A stretch of 64,000 nt of DNA from Planctomycetota bacterium (GTDB lineage: Bacteria; Planctomycetota; E44-bin39): positions 1 to 64,000 of the forward strand of contig SOJX01000142.1 in the NCBI GenBank assembly GCA_004376375.1, written 5' to 3'. Within the stretch, counting starts at the first letter, position 1. Every line of letters starts with the position of its first letter. Shown here one piece after another: positions 52,517 to 60,726 of this stretch. The position numbers were made by a program, and so were the translations under genes. The notes beneath the pieces are model-generated. The model was not told the origin of the DNA, did no database searches, and saw nothing but the letters and a program-made list of their open reading frames with translations.

Positions 52517-54157
52517 ATGATCTCACGATTAACGGTCTTCATGCTTGTCGCGATTACACTTGGACTGGCGAACATGGCAACCGGTTGCGGCAGCGACAGC
52601 GGCGGTGACAATATCGTGTATGGCACAAACACTTCCACCGGAACGGGAACAACCGGAGGTGGAACTTCAATCAACACGGGGAAAACCAGCACAATACTCT
52701 CGTTTCCCGCCTGGGCAGGTGGTGAGGATTCCGCTTTTTCTGACGCCACGAGTTCCGCCGGCTTATCCAACATCAGCGCAAACCGGGTGGCATGGGGTGA
52801 CTACAATAACGATGGATATCCTGACCTGCTTCTCGATGGTCGTCTGCTCTATAGGAACAATGGGGACGGTACATTCACGGATGTCTCAGCCGTTGCCGGC
52901 CTGAACGGAGCACACAACGGCGGCGTGTGGGCCGACTACAACAACGACGGGCACCTGGATTTTTTCGGAATGAAAGGTCTTTATAATTCGGGAACCGATA
53001 TCCTTTACAAAAACAACGGCGATGGAACATTCAGCGATGCGACAGCCGAGGCCGGAAGCCCGTGCGATTCGTATCCGACCGAAGGCGTCGGGTGGGGAGA
53101 CTTTGACAGGAACGGTTTTGTCGACATTTACATAGCCAATTACGAGACTTCTGATGGCTCGGCAATCGGAACGCCTGACCAGCTCTTCATGAACACAGGC
53201 GGAGTATTCACCGATGCGCGGGGTTCCAGCGGCATCGGCAATGTTGCAGATCAATGCGGTAGAGGAGTAAACTGCGGGGATTACGACGGTGACGGTGACC
53301 TCGACATCTACGTTTCCAACTACAGGCTGAACGAAAACTTCCTTTTCAATAATAACGGCGCAGGGAACTTTACTGAAAGAGCACAACAGGCTGGCGTCAA
53401 AGGTTACCTGTTTGAAGACTCATACGGGAATACCGCTTTCGGGCATACAATCGGCTCAGACTGGGGTGACTTCAACTCTGACGGGCATATGGACCTTATT
53501 ACGGGAAACCTCGCACACCCGGCATATCTCGCTTTTTCCGATGTGACATGCATCTATTTCAACCATGGCTCCGGCAGCGGGTTCACCGATATCTTCAGCA
53601 CTTCCGGCGTAGCCTATGAGGAAACCCACTGTTCCCCTTCATGGGGTGACTACAACAACGACGGCTGGCTGGATTTCTATATTACATGCATTTACGACGG
53701 CCGGTATTCCTTCCTCTATAAAAATAACGGCGTAACTCCGAACACTTTCAGCGACGTTTCCGCGTCAAAAGGCGTTCGCGTGAATAACGGTTGGGGATGC
53801 GCATGGGCGGACGCCGACCGCGACGGAGACCTCGACCTTTTCGTTTGCTCGGTTTCCGGGTGCAAGTTCTTTCTGAATAACGGAAACGCCAATTCCTGGC
53901 TTGGAGTAGACCTCGTTTGTACGGCCAGCAATCGTGCGGGTATCGGTGCTCGCGTGGTTTGTGCGGTCGGTGACTTCATTCAGGTGCGTGAAGTCGACGG
54001 CGGTCACGGAACAGCATGCCAGAACGGCCAGACGCTGATATTCGGATTCGGTTCCCACGCCGGGTCCGTATATATGGAAATCCACTGGCCGAACGGTATC
54101 GTCCAGGTAGTCGGCAATGTCACAACAAATCAGTTCATAACAATAACGGAACAATAA
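52517..54157 (+). CDS. FG-GAP/VCBS repeat lipoprotein with UnbV/ASPIC domain
   Basis: 546 aa. Signal peptide with lipobox ATGC (Cys24), then the leader GSDSGGDNIVYG and a Thr/Gly linker shared in style with the lipoproteins at 54435 and 56904. Residues 70-450 hold about seven FG-GAP/VCBS repeats with calcium-loop motifs (WGDYNNDGYPDLLL, WADYNNDGHLDFF, CGDYDGDGDLDIYVSN). The last 90 residues (WLGVDLVCTASNRAGIGARV...IEIHWPNG-like) match the UnbV/ASPIC domain. A surface-exposed adhesion or enzyme scaffold is likely. Confidence 0.9.
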   Translation: MISRLTVFMLVAITLGLANMATGCGSDSGGDNIVYGTNTSTGTGTTGGGTSINTGKTSTILSFPAWAGGEDSAFSDATSSAGLSNISANRVAWGDYNNDGYPDLLLDGRLLYRNNGDGTFTDVSAVAGLNGAHNGGVWADYNNDGHLDFFGMKGLYNSGTDILYKNNGDGTFSDATAEAGSPCDSYPTEGVGWGDFDRNGFVDIYIANYETSDGSAIGTPDQLFMNTGGVFTDARGSSGIGNVADQCGRGVNCGDYDGDGDLDIYVSNYRLNENFLFNNNGAGNFTERAQQAGVKGYLFEDSYGNTAFGHTIGSDWGDFNSDGHMDLITGNLAHPAYLAFSDVTCIYFNHGSGSGFTDIFSTSGVAYEETHCSPSWGDYNNDGWLDFYITCIYDGRYSFLYKNNGVTPNTFSDVSASKGVRVNNGWGCAWADADRDGDLDLFVCSVSGCKFFLNNGNANSWLGVDLVCTASNRAGIGARVVCAVGDFIQVREVDGGHGTACQNGQTLIFGFGSHAGSVYMEIHWPNGIVQVVGNVTTNQFITITEQ

Positions 54158-54350
54158 AGATATTCCTGGGCGTGTTACCGATTTCTCTTCGAGAAATCAG
54201 TATACGTTCCCGCTTCCCGCCTGCAAGTTTGATTGAACTCCTGATAGGAGTCAAACGTTCCCGGATGTCGTAACTAATGTGATATAAGGTAGTTATCAAT
54301 TGCCTCCCTCCGTAGACTTGTAATTTTACATAAACGTGACATGAAATACC

Positions 54351-54379
54351 TTGGCAACAGGATATTCGTATGATATTAT
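54351..54379 (+). promoter_or_regulatory. sigma70 promoter TTGGCA-N17-TATTAT
   Basis: Upstream of the thioredoxin-like selenoprotein candidate. GGGGAGG precedes its ATG at 54435. Confidence 0.5.
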
Positions 54380-54434
54380 ATGTTTTAATAGGGGAGAAGG
54401 TTTATACCTGTACAACAACGTGGGGAGGATGTTT

Positions 54435-55007
54435 ATGACGCTACACAGATTTGGATTAGTCTTACTATTCGTGAGCGCGATTTGCTTTGCGCTTTCCGCC
54501 TGTTCAAGCGGCAGCAAGAAAGACAAGATCGTCACGGGAACCGGTTCGGGGACCGGTACAGGAACCGGTACCGGCACCGGTACCGGCACAGGCACGGGTA
54601 CGGGGACAGGGAGCGGCGACGCACCCGCGTTTAATATTTCCGAATGGTGCCAGGGCGGGCCTCATACCGTCGGCGACGGGATGATCTACCTGATTATGTT
54701 CGGCAATCTGGAGACGTGAGCCGCCTGCGTGGCACAGGTCCCTGATATGAATACGGTGGCGTCCACCTATTCCGGAAAAGTGGTTTGCATGGTAATCAGC
54801 TCTTCAGCCAAGGCGTCATGGGCAACTACGTATGGAGTTCAGTTCACAATCGCCAAGGACAACGGCGGCGCGACCGCTTCCGCCTACGGCGTCCCCGCCA
54901 CGCCGCACAACGTGATTGTAGACCAGCAGGGGGATATCGCCTGGGAGCGGACAGGTGGAACGGGTCTCAGCACTTTCACGACCCAGATTGACGCGCTGAA
55001 TCCTTAG
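54435..55007 (+). CDS. Thioredoxin-like lipoprotein with U-A-A-C motif (candidate selenoprotein)
   Basis: 190 aa with TGA codon 95 (54717-54719) read as selenocysteine. Residues 1-23 are a lipoprotein signal (lipobox LSAC). SSGSKKDKIVTG and a (TG)n linker follow, encoded by ACCGGT-type hexamers. The rest is a redoxin/TlpA fold: APAFNISEW, IYLIMFGNLET, then TGA-A-A-C98 where TlpA proteins have CxxC, VAQVPDM, and the cis-proline region YGVPATPHNVIVDQQGDIAW. Sec replacing the first cysteine of a thioredoxin CxxC is a well-known kind of selenoprotein. The part after the TGA has no start codon with a ribosome site and would lack half the fold. A terminator follows. The alternative is a recent nonsense mutation. 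Confidence 0.85.
54720..54760 (+). promoter_or_regulatory. Candidate bacterial SECIS element downstream of TGA 54717
   Basis: GCCGCC immediately after the TGA pairs with GGTGGC (54755-54760) as a basal helix. Inside it CAG (54735-54737) and CTG (54742-54744) close the loop GTCC, which starts 18 nt after the TGA with G first, as bacterial SECIS elements require. The upper stem is short, so this is the weakest of the three hairpins. Confidence 0.45.
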
Positions 55008-55031
55008 AGAATATTTCAGACAACATAATGT

Positions 55032-55062
55032 ACGGGCAGGCCTCACGCCTGCCCGTTTTTTT
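55032..55062 (+). terminator. Rho-independent terminator
   Basis: Perfect 10-bp stem ACGGGCAGGC / GCCTGCCCGT with loop CTCAC, followed by six T. Confidence 0.93.
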
Positions 55063-55162
55063 GTACTGCGCCCGCTTCGTTCAACCCGCCATGTTTTACA
55101 AACAGTAGAGGCTTTTCAGCGTAAAAGAATATAGATGGTTGACATGTAAAACAGGAGGCGGC

Positions 55163-55936
55163 ATGAAAAAGAAGATACTTATTGTCGGTTCAGTTTTGCT
55201 GATTATGGCGATACTTATCTGGATACTCGCCGCGGGCGGCGAGCCTCCGACGCCCGATACGGATAATCAGAAAACAGAGCGCGTTGCAGGAATCTCTCAG
55301 AGCACAGCCGATGCGGATAATACCGGCCTGCTGAAACCCGGCAGCATCGTGCCGATGCCTGAGCGTAAGATTTCTCCCGCGCCCGGACCGGAAAAGAAAA
55401 CCGGGAAAAAGGAATCAGAGAAGAATAAACTCGCCCGTAAAACCGGCGACGGAAACCGGGACAAACGGTATAAAAGAACGATCATGATAAACGGCAAACA
55501 GGTAGAGATATCCGGCTCCGGCAAAAGCGTCATGATCGACCCTAGCGGGAAAGTCGACAAGTATTACGCCAATCTCACCGAAAGGCTCGGCCTGAGCGAA
55601 AAGCAGGCCGATGCGGTAAGACGGATTTTCGACGGCCGCCAGTCGCGCCGGCGCGAAATCACCCAGGAGGTATGGCGGAAATCCCGCGAGTTGTCGAGGG
55701 AAAGGCGGGCGCGGATAAGGGAGCTGAGACGCGACGGCTTTGAAATAACCGAAGCCGACCTCGAGCCGTACAGGTTCGACTACCGGGAGGAGCGCAAGCG
55801 GCTCATCGGGGAACTTGATTACGAGATCGAGGGCGAGCTGGCGCAGGCCATGACGCAGGACCAGTACGACAAGTTCCGCTACGACGAAGAGCTCAAAAAA
55901 GGCCCGCCCGACACCGGCATCGTCATCAGGCAATAA
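55163..55936 (+). CDS. Membrane-anchored periplasmic coiled-coil protein
   Basis: 257 aa. The ATG at 55163 follows ACAGGAGGCGGC, an ideal ribosome site. N-terminal anchor (ILIVGSVLLIMAILIWILAA), a Pro/Lys-rich linker, then a charged helical region (LTERLGLSEKQADAVRRIFDGRQSRRREITQEV...) reminiscent of Spy/CpxP-like or heavy-metal-resistance helical proteins by pattern only. Function unknown. Confidence 0.75.
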   Translation: MKKKILIVGSVLLIMAILIWILAAGGEPPTPDTDNQKTERVAGISQSTADADNTGLLKPGSIVPMPERKISPAPGPEKKTGKKESEKNKLARKTGDGNRDKRYKRTIMINGKQVEISGSGKSVMIDPSGKVDKYYANLTERLGLSEKQADAVRRIFDGRQSRRREITQEVWRKSRELSRERRARIRELRRDGFEITEADLEPYRFDYREERKRLIGELDYEIEGELAQAMTQDQYDKFRYDEELKKGPPDTGIVIRQ

Positions 55937-56030
55937 ATGAGTACCGAGTACCGATTCGTGAGTCATTCATAATAAAATATATTAACCTGAAATCCGCGAC
56001 ACTTTTTAACTTCACTCTTCATACTTCACA
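55937..56030. repeat. GAGTACCGA and CTTCACACTT words
   Basis: GAGTACCGAGTACCGATTCG words (55939-55958) and TTCACTCTTCATACTTCACAC words (56012-56030). They border the stop of the minus-strand AhpD-like gene. Confidence 0.65.
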
Positions 56031-56032
56031 CT

Positions 56033-56398
56033 TTATCCTTCAGCACCTTCCGATAGTTCTTTTACTTCGTCCCATGCGGCGAAGGCCCTGCGCAGGTGGG
56101 GGATGGTGATGGAACCGCCGACCACGAGTGCTACGGCGAGGGCTTCCTCGAGTTCCGCGTCCGTGACGCTGACTTCGCGGCACTCGTTAAGGTGGTAATT
56201 TACGCAGTCGTCGCAGCGGAGCACCATTGAGGTCGCCAGCCCCAGAAGCTCCTTGGTTTTCTTCGGAAGTGCGCCGTCCTCGTACGCGTGCCAGTCGATA
56301 TTGAAGAAGCGTTTCATGTTGAGTTGCGCGTATTTCATCAAGAGCTCGTTCTGGGCCTCGCGCTCCTTTTTAAAACGTTCGAGTTTTCCTTCCGGCAT
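56033..56398 (-). CDS. AhpD-like/carboxymuconolactone decarboxylase-family protein
   Basis: 121 aa. The CMD-fold active site is LRCDDCVNYHL, with the CxxC and downstream His of AhpD-type peroxidase partners. The short length fits a trimer- or hexamer-forming single-domain protein that reduces thiols or peroxides. GGAGCTCC precedes the ATG at 56398. With the thioredoxin-like gene 1 kb away it suggests a local thiol-redox theme (inference). Confidence 0.88.
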   Translation of the reverse strand: MPEGKLERFKKEREAQNELLMKYAQLNMKRFFNIDWHAYEDGALPKKTKELLGLATSMVLRCDDCVNYHLNECREVSVTDAELEEALAVALVVGGSITIPHLRRAFAAWDEVKELSEGAEG

Positions 56399-56470
56399 CG
56401 GAGCTCCTTTCAAATCCCGGATTTAATATGACGGAGGCTAACCATTGTTTCACAATTAGAGCACGTCATT

Positions 56471-56707
56471 TCATTTTTTACCATGCAGCTTTCTAACTGC
56501 ATAAAAACAAAAGCCCAATGACAACACTGCAATAAACATGTATACTACCATTAAGAACTCAAGTATATTCCTTGTTTTATAACTTAGGGTAAAAAAACTA
56601 CGTAATAATGCACAACAACCAGTCAGCAGCAAGCAGCCTGCAACTATGGCTAGTGAGATTTTTACCGAAATTGGTAGTATTTGCTTTGGGTCTGATGATT
56701 CACTCAT
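56471..56707 (-). CDS. Small two-helix membrane protein
   Basis: 78 aa, AT-rich. Hydrophobic helices at about 15-35 and 48-70, cytoplasmic-type polar ends. AAGGA precedes the ATG. No family recognised. Confidence 0.6.
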   Translation of the reverse strand: MSESSDPKQILPISVKISLAIVAGCLLLTGCCALLRSFFTLSYKTRNILEFLMVVYMFIAVLSLGFCFYAVRKLHGKK

Positions 56708-56808
56708 TTCGGTCCTTGGTTTTAAATCTGTTTATGAGGTGCGCCTAAAGTGTATAAATCGAGGTGGTGGTATTATACTTGAAGCTGTGGCGAACGTCCA
56801 GTATTCAT

Positions 56809-56862
56809 ATAGCGGCGCAGCTTGCTGCGCGTTAAATTGTAGGGGCGCAGCGTGCTGCGCCC
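56809..56862. repeat. Two GC-rich palindromes
   Basis: GCGCAGC-TT-GCTGCGC (56815-56830) is identical in core to those at 35905 and 43436; GGGCGCAGC-GT-GCTGCGCCC (56843-56862) follows within a GTAGGGGC context like that at 37453. Confidence 0.85.
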
Positions 56863-56903
56863 GAAATTAAAATGAGTTTTACGGATATGATAACCGGGTC
56901 ACA

Positions 56904-58127
56904 TTAATCGTAATACACTTTCAGCGTGGGGTCGCCCATCATTATTATTTCCTGGCCCGACCATTCGATCTGGTCTTCCTGACCTCCCCAGTTGTCGTGA
57001 ATCCACTGCATCATCGCCTTGTAGGATTCGCCGAAAGTTTCTGTCTGGAGGCTGCCCGTATAGGTCGAGTCCCACTGCGGCTCGTAGCACATGTAGGTCG
57101 TCCCGGCCACCACGATAAGGCCGTGGTCGTTGAAAAGGCAGGCAACCGAGATGGCGTTGCTGGTCGTGAATTTCGCCGTCGAGCAGGAATGCATGTTCCA
57201 GAAACGCGTGCGCGGGTTGATCGATGCGATGTCGTAAACGGTAACGCCTTCCCACTCGAACGGGGAGCCGTGCGCGATCGCGTGTATCCACTCGTAATCC
57301 CTGGAAATTTCCGATTTCATTTTGTACGCGGCGTTGACGACGAGCGTGGTATCGGGATACAGGAGCGAAAGGTTCCCAACCTCAATGTCGGGGACGACGC
57401 TGATCGGGTTGGCGGTAAGGTAAGCGGCCTTATAGTTCCGCTCGAGCATGCCTGTCCGGTACTGGTGGTTTCTTTCGAAGTATTCCCTGTAATGCTGGAG
57501 CTCGCTCTTCCCGAACACTGTGAGCCCTTTGGCGTAAAGCCTTCCGCACCATATCTCCGGGTCGCGGTCGCCCGTTCCGGGAGCGTGTTTCTCGAAAACG
57601 CCGTCGCCGTTCGCGTCGATCCACTCACCGTCGAGGTCCATGTAATAGTAATCGCACCGTCCCGGTTCCGATGCGCCCGTCCAGTTGCATACCGCTTTCG
57701 CATACGGAATCTGGCCGACAAGTACGACGCCCGCGAGATTGCCCGCGCTGTCGTAGTTCGACTTGAGCAGGTTCCTGACGTCCCTGTGGTTCCCGGATGT
57801 GAATTCATGTGTAATCAGGGTGTAGCCTTCGTACTCGAGGTCGCTCTTGAACTGCGCGAACTCGCCCGAAAGACCTGAAAAGACGCTGGTGTGCGCCAGC
57901 AGGAGAACCGCACCATCAGCCCATCCGCCCGTACTGGTGTTACCGCCTCCGCCGCCGCCTGTTCCTGTGCCCGTTCCTGTGCCGCTGCCGCCCGGCGGAA
58001 GGCCGGTGACGATCTTGTCGCCACCGCTGTCACCGCCGCTGCATCCTGCCGCAAATACGATAAGCGAGAAAACTGAAAGTAAAATAAAGGCCGATCCTAT
58101 CGGTGAGCTGCACAGGACTTTTCTCAT
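56904..58127 (-). CDS. Gingipain-like (C25) cysteine peptidase lipoprotein
   Basis: 407 aa. Lipobox AAGC, then SGGDSGGDKIVTG and a Gly/Thr linker, the same leader type as at 52517 and 54435. The mature domain begins near residue 70 (GAVLLLAHTSVFSGLSGEFAQF) and carries the C25/caspase-like dyad His-Gly (WIHAIAHGSPFEWEG) and Cys (FWNMHSCSTAKF). A calcium-loop-like DANGDGVFE is also present. It probably cleaves proteins at the cell surface or in the periplasm. Two dyads lie about 200 bp upstream of its start. Confidence 0.85.
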   Translation of the reverse strand: MRKVLCSSPIGSAFILLSVFSLIVFAAGCSGGDSGGDKIVTGLPPGGSGTGTGTGTGGGGGGNTSTGGWADGAVLLLAHTSVFSGLSGEFAQFKSDLEYEGYTLITHEFTSGNHRDVRNLLKSNYDSAGNLAGVVLVGQIPYAKAVCNWTGASEPGRCDYYYMDLDGEWIDANGDGVFEKHAPGTGDRDPEIWCGRLYAKGLTVFGKSELQHYREYFERNHQYRTGMLERNYKAAYLTANPISVVPDIEVGNLSLLYPDTTLVVNAAYKMKSEISRDYEWIHAIAHGSPFEWEGVTVYDIASINPRTRFWNMHSCSTAKFTTSNAISVACLFNDHGLIVVAGTTYMCYEPQWDSTYTGSLQTETFGESYKAMMQWIHDNWGGQEDQIEWSGQEIIMMGDPTLKVYYD

Positions 58128-58323
58128 CGCATCGCCTCCGGAATTCCGTCTACCGCCGTGTTCCTGGCTGTTATTCCAGCCTTATCTCCTGTATTCCCAT
58201 ATATATAGAAGGCAAACCATATGCCAACCGCGGCGAAGTGCACCTTGTGCACGTAACTCATTTATAATCAAGGCATTATGGAAGTAAACCGGTATACTTT
58301 TCAGTAAAATCGGCCGGCGGAAC

Positions 58324-58368
58324 TGTTGATATTCTCAACAGTTTACCCTTTTGTTGACATTATCAACA
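58324..58368. promoter_or_regulatory. Tandem operator TGTTGA-N5-TCAACA, two copies
   Basis: Two identical dyads, 58324-58340 and 58352-58368, with centres 28 bp apart, within an AT-rich gap upstream of the minus-strand C25 peptidase gene. The 5-bp spacer differs between copies while the arms are exact, as expected for a repressor or activator site. Confidence 0.65.
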
Positions 58369-58417
58369 CGCGGGAAAAAGTACCAAGTACCGAGTGCCAG
58401 GTACCGAGTATCGAGTT

Positions 58418-59443
58418 TTAAAGTAATTCTCTGTTCATCCTGGAATAAAACCAGAGCGGAAGAAAATACAGGCCGTAGGAAAGCGGAATTCTTGTCAGGT
58501 AGCCGTCGTAGATAAGGTGATTGGAGCCTGCAAAGGCATACTTCAAGTCGGAAGGAGACATGCTCCCATAACCTGCAAAACGGACAATCATTTCCGCCCA
58601 GTCGTAAATGCGGTAGGCGTTATAAAAAGAACACAACTGGTCGATAGCGCAAACGATAAGAAACGCGACAGGGATAAAGAGCGGAAACCCGGGCAGCATT
58701 TCTCTTTCTACTGCGAGGTAGTAAAGAAAGAAAAGGGCCCCGGCCATGCAGTACAGCGAAAGGTTCTGAACGGGTGGCGACACCCAGTAAATATGTATAA
58801 ATTTGAGTCCGAGTTTATCGAGATGCATTCCGCGCACGATGGAGACCGCGGCAAAGAGACAGAAACTTGCGACAAATAATACCGTCGCCCACGTCCGGCT
58901 CCGCGGTTCCCCCTGTTTTATTATCCGGTTTTTCAGATGTATGAAAAGTATCAGGCCTGAAAGACAAAGCATGAGCTGACCGCCGCCGATAAGCCTGAAT
59001 ACCATACGCTCGGTATTGTAAGCTTTTAGTATTGGAACAATGTTCACATTGAAGCTGCGAAGGTTGTCAAACGCAATGTAGCCGGGCCTGACCAGGAACT
59101 GCTCGAGAGCGTAACCCGCCGAGACAAAGAGACACCCGACAATGACTAGAATGATCAAACGGTATCTCCATCTCCGGTTCAGGCCTTTCAGCCTTAGACT
59201 TACAAGCAGGAGGGCCGTACCCAGGCAGGCGCCGATAATAAGATGGGCAGTCCCAATGAAAATCCTGTTTCTGACTGACTCCTTGTATTGGAACAGGCTC
59301 GGCGTGTGGTAGGCGACGATATTTACCGCAAACCAGAGGACGACTAGAACAAACAGGCAGCAGCCAAGCGCAGTTAAAGGGGCTTTTATTCCCGGCCTTA
59401 AATCATAGACTTCTTCCTGTATATTCTCGTAAAAATCGTTCAT
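58418..59443 (-). CDS. Multi-pass membrane protein of unknown function
   Basis: 341 aa from the ATG at 59443. About nine hydrophobic helices (for example LGCCLFVLVVLWFAVNIVAY, LIIGACLGTALLLVSL, LMLCLSGLILFIHL, ATVLFVASFCLFAAVSIV, LFIPVAFLIVCAIDQL). No recognised motif. No ribosome site. The short acidic N terminus (MNDFYENIQEEVYDL) is cytoplasmic. Confidence 0.75.
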   Translation of the reverse strand: MNDFYENIQEEVYDLRPGIKAPLTALGCCLFVLVVLWFAVNIVAYHTPSLFQYKESVRNRIFIGTAHLIIGACLGTALLLVSLRLKGLNRRWRYRLIILVIVGCLFVSAGYALEQFLVRPGYIAFDNLRSFNVNIVPILKAYNTERMVFRLIGGGQLMLCLSGLILFIHLKNRIIKQGEPRSRTWATVLFVASFCLFAAVSIVRGMHLDKLGLKFIHIYWVSPPVQNLSLYCMAGALFFLYYLAVEREMLPGFPLFIPVAFLIVCAIDQLCSFYNAYRIYDWAEMIVRFAGYGSMSPSDLKYAFAGSNHLIYDGYLTRIPLSYGLYFLPLWFYSRMNRELL

Positions 59444-59600
59444 CAATTTTGAAATATCGCAGCTCTTCTTGCCTATATTCTACTACAGGATACTGTTTTT
59501 TCAAACGACTTCACCGCGCAGCGGAGGAAAGCGTGATAACGGTCACCTGGCGGATTGAGCCCTCAGGCCAAAATCTGACGGAGCGCCCGGAAATTGAAAG

Positions 59601-59833
59601 TTTCTTAAATATTTTCCCCATATTTTAATTATGTGCCTTGACACGTAAATTACAAAACGTAAAATACATTCAGCAAAAGGAATAAGCCGTTTGCGACCGG
59701 TTCGGTCTTTTCGGCCTGGAGCCGCAGGGCTTTAGCACTACGTAAATTATTCCGTTAAAAGGAATAGCGGGTCGAGAGAGAGGGGGAACCGAAGCATTAC
59801 GGACAACTGCGCCGAAAAGGCTTTCGGCGTCGG
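59601..59833 (+). ncRNA. Duplicated structured RNA element, copy A
   Basis: Matches copy B (60727-60959) over 233 bp without gaps, with 13 differences by eye (about 94%). TTGACA (59638-59643) and TAAAAT (59660-59665) with 16 bp between form a promoter, so an RNA from about 59672 is predicted. GGAATAA (59679-59685) can pair with TTATTCC (59747-59753), but the latter can instead pair with GGAATA (59761-59766): mutually exclusive helices as in a riboswitch. It ends in CGCCGAAA-AGGC-TTTCGGCG. The isochorismatase-like gene starts 17 bp downstream. Confidence 0.7.
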
Positions 59834-59849
59834 CAAGTGGTAGTGGCAC

Positions 59850-60662
59850 ATGCAGCAGGATACTTCTCCAAAGAAAAAATCTTCCAGGTGGTTCAAGTTC
59901 CCCGCGGGCATTATGTGGATTATTCTATTTGTTTTCGTCGGGATTATTGCGGGCATTACGCTGCAACACTACCACGCACCGCGCAAGATAGTTTTGTTTA
60001 CCCGCGAACTCATCAGTCAGCGGAGGCTCAGGAATTCCGGCGTGCATGCCGAAAACGGCATAATCAAACTCGGGGTCCGGAGATATATCGCGAATAAAGA
60101 GATTCATGAGCACGAAACGATTGAATTTGACATAAATAACGCGGCGCTGGTTGTTATTGACGCGTGGGATGACAGCAGCTTCAGGAACTGTAATCCTTCA
60201 GGACAACAGGTGAAGAGGTTTATCAGGCATCGAAAGGATAAGCTCCTGCCGCTGATAGAGCTCGCGCGCAGACATAAGATCAATATCGTACACGCCAGCC
60301 ATGAAAACGATATCGCCGACGAGGTCGAGCCGCGCGACAACGAGTATATAGTTGACTCGTTTAACATGACATACGACACGCAGGAGCTTGATAACTATCT
60401 CAAGCTGCACAAGATACGGTATCTGTTTTACGCGGGTTACGCGTCCAATTACTGTTTATTGGCCCGGCCGACCGGAATAATAAAAATGCGCGAGTTCGGG
60501 TATAATATCATAGTTGTACGGGATTGCGTGCTTGCCTTTGAATTGCCTGCGACGCTCAAGGGAGAGTATGCGAACGAGGTCGCAATAAACATGGTCGAAG
60601 CCCAGTGGGGACACTCGACGACGGCAAAACAGCTTGAAGAGGCCCTCGAAAAACGGAAATAA
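59850..60662 (+). CDS. Membrane-anchored isochorismatase-like cysteine hydrolase
   Basis: 270 aa. An N-terminal anchor (IMWIILFVFVGIIAGITL) precedes an isochorismatase/nicotinamidase fold: catalytic Asp in ALVVIDAWDD, Cys in YAGYASNYCLLARP, and the typical GYNIIVVRDCVLAFE. It may hydrolyse an amide or ester outside the cytoplasmic membrane. Located between the two copies of the structured RNA element. Confidence 0.83.
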   Translation: MQQDTSPKKKSSRWFKFPAGIMWIILFVFVGIIAGITLQHYHAPRKIVLFTRELISQRRLRNSGVHAENGIIKLGVRRYIANKEIHEHETIEFDINNAALVVIDAWDDSSFRNCNPSGQQVKRFIRHRKDKLLPLIELARRHKINIVHASHENDIADEVEPRDNEYIVDSFNMTYDTQELDNYLKLHKIRYLFYAGYASNYCLLARPTGIIKMREFGYNIIVVRDCVLAFELPATLKGEYANEVAINMVEAQWGHSTTAKQLEEALEKRK

Positions 60663-60726
60663 TCCGATATTATTGATATTCCGTAATATTCCGGAGGAAT
60701 CCGGGCTCGAAAGCCTCATAATGATT

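Noticed and set aside
54540-54617. Phase-variable repeat tract in the thioredoxin-like gene
   Set aside because: The unit is 6 bp, so slippage would change linker length in frame and would not switch expression off.
59660-59833. Identification of the duplicated element as a c-di-GMP-I (GEMM) or c-di-AMP (ydaO) riboswitch
   Set aside because: A few fragments are suggestive (ATAGCGGGT; GGGGGAACC), but the diagnostic GACGCAAAGCC block and tetraloop-receptor context, or the ydaO GGTGAAT and CCGTCAGCTAA blocks, are missing. I left it unassigned.
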